In this document: piece after piece, positions 1 through 12,500 of the stretch | Layout: each line of letters starts with the position of its first letter | Numbering within the stretch: position 1 is the first letter of the stretch | Assembly: GCA_026874595.1 (NCBI GenBank) | Contig: CM049306.1 | Coordinates: 58,100,019 to 58,164,018 of the forward strand | Direction of reading: 5' to 3' | DNA from: Sipunculus nudus | Lineage: Eukaryota; Annelida; Sipuncula; Golfingiida; Sipunculidae | Length of the DNA stretch: 64,000 nt | Translations under genes and position numbers: made by a program | Notes under the pieces: model-generated | Seen by the model: only the letters and a program-made list of their open reading frames with translations | Told to the model about the DNA's origin: nothing | The model's database searches: none

Positions 1-31
1 ACCAACCTGGCAGTGGAATATTGCAGGGTAC
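1..31 (-). CDS. NICN1: NICN1 coding exon 5, partial at window edge
   Basis: After a strong acceptor (TTATTATTTTTTCAG) the frame reads VPCNIPLPGW and leaves the window. Phase 0 agrees with the end of exon 4. The position corresponds to the human nicolin segment around PSVTFPKWLSH. Only 31 bp are seen, so support comes from the splice site, phase and weak similarity. Confidence 0.75.
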
Positions 32-3000
32 CTGAAAAAATAATAATAACAGGATTATGTATGTACATGTATTCCCTTATTTCACCAGATAAATGAACCA
101 AAAGTCAACAGACTGGTACGACTCTTCAAGACAAAAGGAATATCTACACAGTTACTCTGATTAATGCACAAGTTAATTTACAAATATCAATACATAGGTC
201 AGAGTTTTTCTCAATAATTGCCCCATACCTTCAACTGCTCAATGGTTTTCCCTGGCTTTCTAATCTAGTAAAGCTGAATAGTAAAAATATTTATGTTTGT
301 ATATTGAAAATTTGATTTTCAAATATTTTTTAAACTTAGTTTCCTTTTCTTTATTCAAAATGCTTGCTATGCCAGTGTTTCAGTACTGTTAATCTAATCC
401 ACTTGACATACACAAGCATTTAGTCCCCTAATACACTTTTATTTAGAGTAAAACTGATGAGTTGATCCTGAAACCACTACATCAAAATTAAGACAGAATG
501 GAGTATATTAAGGGCTGACTCATCAAGAATAAGAACCATTTTTTTTACTCAAAGCCTAAATCTAAATATTAATCTGACACTAAAACAAAACATTATTACA
601 GTGGAAGAAAACAGTGTCAGTTTGTTCTTTTAGTAGGATGTTCTCATTCAAAATCATTACTGTATCCAAAGTAATAATTACTGTGATGAAAACTCTCTGT
701 CAACAATGATGATCCACTGACCATCGGTTTAGGCGGCACAGAAATGGACTGATAATATTTTCATCATTATAATTTCTTGTTTTGATAGTTTATTAAGGAA
801 TTTATTTGAAACCTTACAGATTAAAGAGTTCATTAATGAAAACTGGTCTTGGGACATCACTTTATCAAGTGCAAGCTACTGGGTGTTAATTTTGTACAGA
901 ACTGTTTCAATTTGCTCTCTGCTGGAAAAGTTCCAATTTGATCTATACTTTTCCTATTGGAACAATAAAAATCACTAAAAAATTACATATATATATATAT
1001 ATACATTAGATAAATACCCACCTCTACAGAATGTTTGTAAAGCCTGATGTCCTCAATCTTAAACTCTTTCCATACAGGGGACGGCTGTCTAAGAATAAAC
1101 CTCATACCCACTATATTTGTCAGCTCAAATCTCAGCTGCAAAGAACAAAGAACATGTTAAATAATTAACACAAACTGGGGATGGTTGCCTTAGAATAAAC
1201 CTCAGACCCACCATATTGGTCAGCTCAAGCCTCAGCTGTAGAGAAAACATAAAATGTTCAATTCCATGCATACACAAACTGGGGATGGTTGCCTTAGACT
1301 AAGCTTCCACTCAAAGCTCAGCTGAAGTGAAAACAAATGTTAAATACCATACACAAACTTGGGATAGTTGCCGCAGAATAGACCTCAGATTCACTAAAAA
1401 GGGCAGCTCAAACCTCAGCTATAGAGAACAAACAAGGGGGCCATGGGTCACTGTGCTCAGCTGAAGTTGACCTTGAAGGTAAAAAAATTAAAATAATATC
1501 AAATGGAGAAAAAGTCTGAGAGGAAAAGGTAATATAGGCCATGGCTGGTTGACATGATTGGTTTGTATTGATGTGTAAGAAATTGTTGCAAATAATATTT
1601 TTTTACCAAAGCATGCATCTCCTAATGTTAAAATTAAAGCAGGTGACCAGTTTGTGAACATAAGATGTATATTATAACCATGATCATTGGTTGACTTTTT
1701 GATAAATTGTTGACAGTCCGATAGTTTACACATTTGTTAAATTGGATCTTTTTTTAATAATATATATTATTTGATATATGTTTTTTTTTATTTGATAAAA
1801 TCTATACATTTGAAATACAACTCATGTCCCCAGTCCACAGGTGCAAGGACTTGGGGGGGGGGGGGGGGGGTAGGAATGGAATGATGGGTGGTAACAATAG
1901 GATTTTCACTTAATTCAACCATGCTTACAGGATAAAGAAGTTCATTCACAATTACTTTATATTTAAACAAGTGACCCATGGGTCATGAAGCTCAGCTGAC
2001 TGGGAAGAGATTCGCAAAAGGAAATTTTATCATCTGAAAGGTAGTATATTCCCATTCAACTGAAGCATCAAACAGATTAACCAACAGGCCAAAATTGTGT
2101 CTGTATTTATATATCTCAAAAATAGAGAAAAAATGTGTAAACTTTAAAAAAATACAGGTGGCTCCACCAGTGTGCAGAAACTAATAAAAACACTTAATGG
2201 TCAATATCCATGCAAATAATCATAGTGATCTCTGCATTAGTTGTTCAGATACTCCAGCTTTTGTATCAAATTTTTTATTATTCTGAGGGATACTTTGGAG
2301 TCCTATAGCTTGAAGGATATGGGCAACAGAGACCTAATTTCAGGTTTCCACAGACACTTTTCATGGGCCTCCTTGCAACACAAGAATGAAGATTTTAGGT
2401 CCAGTTGTCACAATTTGTGCCACGTTAACAGATGACAGCATTGTTAAAGGTCTCAAAAATAGAGAAAAAAATTCGTAAAAAATCGAAAAATACAGGTGGC
2501 GCCAAAAATCATAACCATCAGTGATGTAGTTAATGAGATATTGAAGTTTTTGTATGAAATTTTTTACTATTCTTGGGGGTACTTTGGGGCCAAATAGCTC
2601 AAAGGATATGAGTAACAAAGACCTTATTTCTGGTTTCCATGGAGACTTTTCATAGGTATCTCACTTTGTCAAGAATGAAGATTCTAGGTCCAGTCTATAC
2701 GATTTGTGCCCTGTTAACAGATGTTCACATTTTTAAAGGTCTCAAAAATAGAGAAAACAATTTGAAAAGAATCGAAAATTACAGGTGGCGCCACCAGTCT
2801 GTAGAAACTGATGAAACATCTCATGATCAATATGTATGCCAAAAATCATGACCATCAGTGATGTAGTTAATGAAATATTGAAGTTTTTGTATGAAATTTT
2901 TTACTATTCTGGGGGGTACTTTGGGGCCCAATAGCTCAAAGGATTTGGGTAACAGAGACCTAATCTCTGGTTTCCAAGGAGATTTTTTATCGACCTCTCA

Positions 3001-3516
3001 GAATGTCAAGTTACAAGATTGTAAGTCCGGTGGTTATGATTTGTGCCAGGTTAACGGACAGACGGATAGACAGACAGACGGACGATCGCTATAGCTCAGC
3101 ATGACTGAAAGTCAGCTGAGCTAAAAAGGACAAACAGACTGGTAGACAAACAAAGCTGATAAAATATGAAGTTTCAATAATATCTTATTTATTTTATTAT
3201 ATCAAATCACATCTGCAATATTACACAACTGAATATATAAGTTGCTTTCAAGTTTCAGACCTGAATAGCTTTAATCAATCCACATACAGCATTCAACAGT
3301 GTTTATAGAAATAATTTCATAATTAATATATATTTAATGATAATGGAGAGATGATGGACAGACAGCTGATCACTTTATGTTCCATTTTCCTGAGGCAAGA
3401 ATATGTTTTAATTAAATTTTAATTTTTTCTTATCAAATTATTAAGTTAAATATATTTTACACATTTGCAATAAAAACTAATGTCCCAGTTCACAGGTGCA
3501 AAGGAATCAATGGCAG

Positions 3517-3547
<31 letters not shown>

Positions 3548-6500
3548 TGCGGGGTGACAGCATTTACAACACTTCTGCATATACATACACGGCAAACAAA
3601 GTATGATCTCCTATTCTGCTGAGGTAGGAAAATAATGAACAAATGTTTGTATTAGATCCTCATTCTTTTATCACATCAATTTTTTTTATGTTTAGTTAAT
3701 ATTTCTATACATTTCCAATATAACATATATATCTGAATCTAAAAGTTGATTTATAATTCTAAATTGCATCATCATTAATCTCTATCTTGTCACAGCATGC
3801 ATACAAATATATATGTTTATTTTTTACCAAATTAATATATCCTTTAAATTTGCAAACTAATAAATATCTGAAAATAATACTTGATTCAGATTTCACAATT
3901 TTTAATTGTGCCTTTATGTATCCATAATTTCCTTTATATTTTATAAATAGAGGCATACTTACGGGTCTTATTTTATTTTAATTGGTCAAAATAATTTAAA
4001 AGAAAATTTATTTCTTTAAAAATGCTACATTAACCCAACATGGCATCTTCCAGATTACTCCTTGAATTACTTTTTCAAGGAAAGTTTTAGTATATTGGAG
4101 TGGAAACAGCATTACAAGTAACTAATTCAGTGAACTTAATAAGAATTACTGCATAACAATCACTGGTGTGTAGGGTTGGCGTGGGGGGGGGGGGGGGGGG
4201 GGAGGGGGGGGGACCGAGGGGATGCTATGAGAATTACTGTACACCTGTCACAGCAGGGGATCTCCCCCAGTGACTGTAACAAATCAGGGACCCTGGCATA
4301 GCTGACTTCCAGTGACCAGCAGTGGGCGGCCTGCATCTGGATAAACAAAGTAACTACAATAGAGCCTAAATAAAAAAATTCAATAACTAGCCTAATTTTC
4401 AAGCTTTTATTTTCAAATTTCAGATTTAAAAAAATTAAATACTTATGTTTACATGCTGTGAAAATTAATTCAACAGTGCTCACATGAAAAAAACGTGCCA
4501 TGGTCAAAGACGGGCAAAATTTAAGGTACTGATTTTATTTTTATGCTAATAACTTAAAAAATTTACAAAATTTAGAAATAATTTTGGGTATACAATTGAA
4601 TCTTAATTAAACAAAGTCATATACATGGAAAAAAAATCTCTAGCTTCAAAAATTTTCATGTTTAGTGAGTAAATATTTTTCCTGATTTTTAACACAGTGC
4701 ATTATGTCCAGGCTCATAACTTCAAGAAATTACACTCAACGAACCTAATTTCTGGCATGTATATAGGAAATATATCAGAGAATAATTATGGTAAATATTA
4801 AGGAAAACAGATCAGTGGTTTTGATATAAGGCAGTCCTGAAGTGTGATAATAGGACTTTTATTGAAATTTGAGGTTTTTCCTTAATATCTCGAAGGAAGG
4901 AAGTCGCAGTGACCCAATTTTTGGTTTGGTTGGAGATCTTGGGGACATCTAACAGTATGCCAAATTTTGGATTCGTAGGTCTAACGGTTTCAAAACATGC
5001 CAGTTTAACGGACGGACGGACAGACAGACAGCATACGGACAAAGGACCACGACTATAGCTCAGATGACTTATAGTCAGCTGAGCTAAAAACCAGTTAAAA
5101 CCAGCTATTCACCTGCTTTATTGGTAGAAGGTGTTTCTGGCTAAGTACTCGGCATTAGGGCTGGAAGTCAGAGTAATACTTATCCAGTATTACAGTCCAA
5201 AATTTGGACAAAAGAATGTTTATGTATTCATGCATAATATCTGATTATCACTGTTAACTAATGGGCAGTTTTTTAATAATATTTTTGTTAGAGGTAACGG
5301 CCTCCATTTTTTTGGAATAATATTTTTTTTGAAATTAACAATAATAACTTAACTATGTATATGTTCATCTGCAGAATTCCATTCCAGACAGAGACATTGA
5401 CAGAGCAGTATTATATGCTTCTTCTCATTTTACATCCTGGTGTTACCCTGGCTACTGCCTCTTTGGGCCCTGGGTGCTTAATTGTCCACATTACTCAGTC
5501 ATATCACTGAAGAACCCCCAAAAGGCACACTCATGTGTGAGTGATACAAGGCTGTGGGGCAAAGTCTTCCCATTAAACATGCTGAGCGCTTACCCTGGGT
5601 GGGGGCCGACCTTGAAAAATCTCATCACCTCAGCTGAGATTCAAACTCATCATCTCCCAGCTTTGAGTCCTGTGCTCTACCCCTGAGCTACAGAAGCCTG
5701 TTCTAATGGGCAGTTTATATTTATTGATGACCATAGAGCTTTTGACTTTTGCAAGACATTATAAACATAATATATACATAATATATAGCTTATTTGGAAG
5801 TGACTTATTGGTTTATGAGTTTCATGCTTAGGAGTGGATTTCCACTCTATTCACCTGTGTTCCTTCATTGGAAGAAAGTAATGCTGTCACTAAGTGAAAT
5901 TTATACATTTTTAAAGCTGTTACTATGTAAAATTTATACATAAAACTGAAATTTAAGTTGTTATAGAATGTTGCCATGGCAACAATTACCTGAGTTGGTA
6001 ATGCCTTTTGAGTACTCATATCCAAAATTTTGTACCCTTTTCAGTTCTACTCTGCCCATATATTGATAAACTGTTGGTAATTCCTGCTGAAAAGGTTCTT
6101 ACAACTCCCCTGTGATGGAGAAACGACCATGTTTATATACAAGCAGTCACTGAACATGGTACAGCACTACATGTGCCACAGAAAAGGCATGTAACCAGAG
6201 GTGGTTGACTTCACATATGTGGAAGCTGTAAGGTCCCTAGTTGTTGGTGTTAAGAATAATTGAAGAAATGCAAGCTTTTGACATTTGTAAAAATCTGCAG
6301 CCAGTTGTTCGTGCTGGACCTTGAAAAGTATACCAAGGTCATCTATATTTGACCTTGATTTAGCCTTTCATATGGTGCAGCAATTGTGTGAATATGGTGA
6401 CTATGTTATTTTTTTTTCAAGTTACAGCATCAACACCATTTTGAACTGACAAACAGATGGCAAACAGACATTTCTTTATCCCTAGCTGTTTATTAGTAGC

Positions 6501-9500
6501 CCAAAGTAATCTTGGACAGAGAAGTATTGCAAAGATTGCAAAAAAAAAAAAAAACTCACTGAATATACTTCATCCAACATTTTAACTCAAAGACAATAGA
6601 TCTTTTAATCTTAATGTTAAGAACTTTTGAATATATTTTGATAACTTCATCTTGAAAGAGTGAGTAAATCTGACCTGTTTCTTTGTGATGGTGAAGTAAT
6701 CCTCACTCCCAGTCTCACAGTGGGCATCTGGCATCAGCTGCTTCCTCTTCAGGCATGTCTGCCATTTTGGATCAACTGCAAGATGAATGGTTTTTATTTA
6801 CAGTGACACATATAACCAGACTATTAAAACTATGTCATCTTGTTGAGTAGGTAGGTAAAAATGCACAACTGAAATGGTTCAAGAACCGCAAGAATCTGCT
6901 GATAAAAAATAAGTTGTCTCAGGAGCCTAAACTAAGTCTGACACAAGTGATTTAATTGTGCGAATCATTTGTTATATATCAAATATGTTGAAAAATATGT
7001 AAAAAAAAACAAAGAAGGGATGTGATTTAATGGTAAATCATATTCTTTTAAATTAATTTTTTTCTGGTGCAAATTTTCTATCTATGTAAGTATAATAATA
7101 GAGATGACAATTATAAACATGTTAATTAACCTGAGTGATATCATAATCACAAGCTTATGATTGGACATGATAGAAACACAAACTACAAATCCCAATAAAC
7201 CTAATTACTAAGTTCTATATACTGCATGACTGGCTAGTCCAGTAAGCTGCAGTTGGTATCCTCTTAAGTCTTGTCATAGACAGGGATTTGTATCAGAAAT
7301 ATTTTCTCTGAATTCTTTGGGGACAGTCATGGAGAAGGACTTGCATGTGGGATGTTTTCTCTGAATAAGGATTTGTATGCGAGACACTTTCTCTGAACTC
7401 TTCTTGGGGGACATTAATGGACAAGGATTTACATGTGGGATACTTTCTCTGAACTCCTCTTGGAGGATAGCCATGTCCAGGGAGTTGTGTGGGGGGATGC
7501 CTGATTATCCCACATGAGTTAGAGGTGTTTTGCAACATGTGTCTGAGATTTTAAAGGTGTTTATTTCCTTCCTGACATTGGTATGTGGTAAACAAATATT
7601 TAAGAGATTAAAATAACATACTTATAGATCCCAAAATCAGTGTCCAGTCCTTGAATCAAATCATTACAGATATCTAAAAGAGGGCTAATTTACAATGGGA
7701 AGCACAAATTATAGAATTTTCCAAAATGTCAGAAGGAGCTAGGCTGCACCCTCATTTATGCATCCTTGGAAAACCTATGTATTCAGGATGGATGTAAGAA
7801 ATTTGAAAATGTCTAATTCTTCAAACCTCTGTCCAGTTATTATGAAACTAGTATTTTCTTTGTTTATTTACTCATTAAAGTATCCCATTAGTTTTTGAGA
7901 TGAACAAACCAATTTATTCACTCTACACTTAGCATTATCATTCTTATATTTTCACTTCTTACTTCTTTCAGGCAGTGAAAAAATAAAAGAATAGAAGTTT
8001 TCATGCCAAGAAATTGTGAAGTGCAAGTTTTTTTCAAAAGAAAAAGGCATTTGATTCTAGCAGTGATTTGTTCTAAAACTTGAATTTCTGAAGAAAACTA
8101 TAGAATTAGTATGTTAGATAATACTGTAAAAGTAATAATTAAATTTATAATACAGCAGAAAAAGTCTCTCATCATAATTTCAGGATGAAATATGAAAAAT
8201 GGACATGGAACAATATTGAGACAAAATGTCAACAAGATAAAATAGGGGCAGATGCAAATGATGAAATTATTTGTTTCATGCAAACCTGCCTGAAGTATAG
8301 TTTGGTAACATTATAAAGTGTGCATGACACACATAGGTCAAGCTTTATTCAGTGAGTGGCTCTATTGAAAGTTACATAAAGATACCTACAATTCCAATTA
8401 AAAAGCTAGCCAATTTAAAAGCAGCTTGAACAATCCTTGATATATCAGCTGTCTGCATATGATAATGGCAAGTGATCTGAAGGCTGTGAAAGCAGCATCC
8501 AAGAGCACATGTGATGATATTTTTATTGATAATATCAGGGATGTCGGCTCCACTGATGAAATATTATCCAGGTTCTTTTTAATTTTTTTCTCATGATGAG
8601 AGGAACAGGTTTTATAGGAACTTCATTCTGAGAAGGCAAAAAGCATTTATAAACATTTTCTTTCTGCCTGAAATTTGACCGCTTTGTTTAAGCAATATTT
8701 ACATACACAAACCTGTCAGGTAAAAATAATGATCAGTATGATAAGTATGTCTTATGTTATTTCATTATTACCGATATTACAATATTATCTCACAGGTGTC
8801 ATATGGGTCATGATGCTCAGCTGAATGATATATCATAGTATACTGATTATACAGGCTTAACAGGCCTTCCTTCATGTTGCCTTCATTTAGGTGTGTAATT
8901 TATTCTATAAAGGCCATATAGGAAATAACTTGACATAATTTAAATAAATCATTTGTATACTAGGCAAAATATAAAGAAAATGGAAAAAATATAAGCTTAA
9001 TAAAAAAAATATAAGCTTTTATCTTTTATCTAAAAATTCATATACTGTTCAGATTTTCAGCTGATCAATGTTTCTTTAGCTTAAAAGCCACCAATGTTTG
9101 GAACTTAGAAAATATCTAACCCTTGCATCACTTAAAACGAATTAAAAACATTTTTGGCAGGCTTTTTGTCATTAAAATGTATTTGCTTTATCGCAAGTGA
9201 ATTAGCATCTCAATAAATACATGTGTGAAAGAGAAATGAAGGGGGCACAGGGAGAGGTATAGGGGTTAGGTTTTCCTTCAAGAAATTGTCCTCTGTAAGT
9301 GGGTATGATCACGTTCCTGTCTTAGTGCTGTAAGTCTGACTATCAGAGATAATGGTGCTATATAAAAACTACATATTATTATTATTATTATTATTATAAT
9401 TACTAATATTATTATTATTATCAACTGTATAGTTGCTTAAAATGTTCTAATGCACAAGGCTCTTTAAAAATAAATTGAAAATAACTTGAAAAAATGAGGT

Positions 9501-12500
9501 CAATGACCAGGTTTGAAAAAAAAGTTAAACATGAACTTGCCCCATCATACACAGGCTCATAACAATAACAATATTTACTAAACATGGTCTGGTCAGTCAA
9601 CCTATTGATGTGATCACAGCTGTTAAGTTATAGTAAAAAAAAATATTAAAATGCAAATTAATTCCTTTCAATATAGAAATTATCCATATAGTTTCCCTAA
9701 AAGAAAGACCTTAATAAAGCAATAATCCTTTTAAACACATATGATGCAGTTATATTCACACATAAAAAATATCATAATACAAACATGGTTAATCAAAAGA
9801 TTTAGTCAAAATAATGAAATAATTAGTACAGCTGTGGAGTCCTAAGATGTGCTTTGATGTTAAATTTATAAAAACCAGGAGCCACCACCAGTAAAGATAT
9901 CTTATTCAAATATCTTTTTTAGATCAAGTCTGGAATCTGCAAAAACAACACAATTACGATTATTAAAAAATCTCTGTATTATTAAGGGAAGATAGGAATC
10001 ATAGGAATCATGCAGTTCTGATGAAAAACTAAGCATGCTAAGAAGAGCAAATTCAGTCCTTATTAACAAGAAAATCAGACTGAGGTGATCGTTTTCCTCC
10101 ACCTGGGAAGCACTCACCTTTCCCTTTTCTTATCCCTATGAAGATGCAATGTGAATAAAAAAACAAGTCAACATCTCATATAGAATAACTCTGCTCAAGG
10201 CCATAGAAATCTCTTTCTCCTTTTAGAAAAATATGTTAAAACTTTTGTGAAACAAAAAAATGTTATAATATAAAAAATTCTTGATACATTATGTATTCCA
10301 TTTTATATACAAGTGTAAAAAAATATGAAAACCTGGGAAGGAATACTCTCACCATGTGATAACCTGAAAACAATTTTTTAAAACTGATATACAAGCAGTA
10401 AATGATTCATATGATAAAATTATTATCATTTTTAGATGTACAAAACTCCAAAATATTTCTACTCTAGAAATTTTTATAACAAAAAAGAAGCAATGATGTT
10501 CACTTTATCAGTGGAATAAATCATGAACTCTTGCAGTGAAACTGTCAACCACTGCCACCAAAAATTTGTTATATACTGAGAGTGCAGATTCAAGTCCAAC
10601 CTTAGGAATTACTATTGGTTTTCAAACATGGCACCAAAGTTAAGATTCCAAAGCCATGCTGACAGCATTTTTCAAACACCATTCAAACTCTCTGATCTTT
10701 TAAATTGTATCTGCATGCTCATTAAAACTTTTAGTTAGTTACAAATTTGTTTTGGGGCAATGGCAGGGGGTTTACGGGAGTAGAGGTTGTCATAGCAATA
10801 CCTAGCAATCATGATTGACTGCCCCATAGTCATACTATCAAGCCTCTGGCAGCTATGCCTTAAGAGACCTTGACTCATCAAGCTGTTCAAGTGTCTAGTT
10901 CATGAATAATGAACAAGGCAACTGAACCGATCAAATGACTCACATTTATTTTACGTGCTTATCAGAGCATGTCTGGTGGGATTTTAAAGGTTCAGCATTG
11001 CTGGGAAGGGCATCTAGAATCTGATCAATCAAATAAAGCCATATAAACCTGTTCCATTCCTGTTGCATGTGCTCTTGTCCAGATGGCATGTGATCAGTGA
11101 ATTGTTTAAAATTTTTTAATTGGATTTGATTGGTAGTTGTGAAATTTGCTCAAAAATTTGTAGGCTTGATAATTATTTATTAAATAGTTGCATGAGGAGC
11201 AAGGTCTCTGAATAAATAGGTGCCAGAGGCTTGATAATATGAAAATAGTCAGCTATAAAATATCATCATAGAATGTAATAAACCAGTTTCTAAGGGTGTG
11301 ACATCCTCTGTGCACAGGCCTACATGTCTATAAGTATGCCAACATGTTGGTACTTTGTTGACAATGTTTCATGAAATATTCACCTGGCAAGATAAGTAAG
11401 ATGAATAATGGGGTCATTATATAACTGACTGCTCAGCATGTCTTATTTACAAAGCTTTGTTTTAGTATTTAAGACTTTCATTTAAGATCTTCTTGCACAC
11501 ATCACAAGCCTGACCAAAAAAGAGGACTGTTTAGTGTCTGCTAAGAAAGTAATTAGGTAGTTACTTATAAGTAAGTAGTTGTATGAATGTGCCTGCACAA
11601 CCTTTGACTAGATCACAAGGATGTAACAGCAAAGAACATAAAGTTACTTCTGTCTCTGTAAATATGAGCTTAAGTTAACATTGATCACCAAGATCTACAC
11701 TGGAACATTAGTGAGGGATTAATATTAGATTATCAGGTATTCAACTTTACACAGTCAAATTTTCCAGATACAATATTTTTTTTTTAAACCACAAGAACTT
11801 TGATACAAAAATTCAATTCAATTATGATAAGAAAAAAATTGACAGCAGGATGGTCAGAGAAATCTCCAGAAGCAAACATTCATATGTCTTTCTGTTTGAT
11901 CTTGGAAAATAAAAGCCAAGAACATGTTCTAATTTGCACTATATCTAAAATAATATTAAACAAGCTTAAGGTAGAAAATAGATTTTGAATTTAATACACT
12001 TAAATGACCATATGGTATCTTTGTCAATTAACTTTCAAAAACTTATAACCAATAGTGCCTAAATGAATGAGCTCAATTCACCAGTCAGACATTTAAACAC
12101 AAGCTTTACAGATGCTTGCACTCACTAAGTGTGCAAGAAATACATATCATACCTTAAGTTCTGACAGGGGTTGATTGGTTCAAGCATTATTCTGCACAGA
12201 GTACTCACCATCTGGGCGTGATTCTTTAAACTGCACTCTGACAGACAACCAGGCAGTGTAGAAGTTCTTGAAGTGAATCTCACCAACCTTCAAAGACAAT
12301 TCTGATTGAAATGAGCAGCCAGCTCTTATTATGGCACATATGCTACATTCATCAAGTATATAATATAGAGTACATGAAGAAATCCTTCTCTAATTTGTTG
12401 ATGAGGATGCCGTCATCCCAAGAGCATTCCTATGGGTTTTACTTGGAGAATATGGGTTTATTGATCACTGTCACATGGTCTTTGTGTGTGTCTGTCAGGA

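Larger units (their letters stand above)
1441..5090. repeat. Nested dispersed-repeat block in NICN1 intron 3
   Basis: The block opens with CCATGGGTCA...GCTCAGCTGA (1441-1464) and closes with AGTCAGCTGAGCT (5073-5085). These are the same end motifs as the separate element at 27631-29398. A complete smaller element (1978-3125) sits inside. The part from about 3470 to 5090 is homologous to 27700-29398: the G-run, 'aggaaaataatgaacaaat', 'ggcagtcctgaagtgtga' and 'gtttttccttaat' occur in the same order. Nesting is inferred from these shared ends. Confidence 0.65.

Noticed and set aside
12281..12301. Alternative upstream acceptor for NICN1 exon 2
   Set aside because: It would add bases that break phase with exon 1 and the gap-free alignment to vertebrate nicolin.
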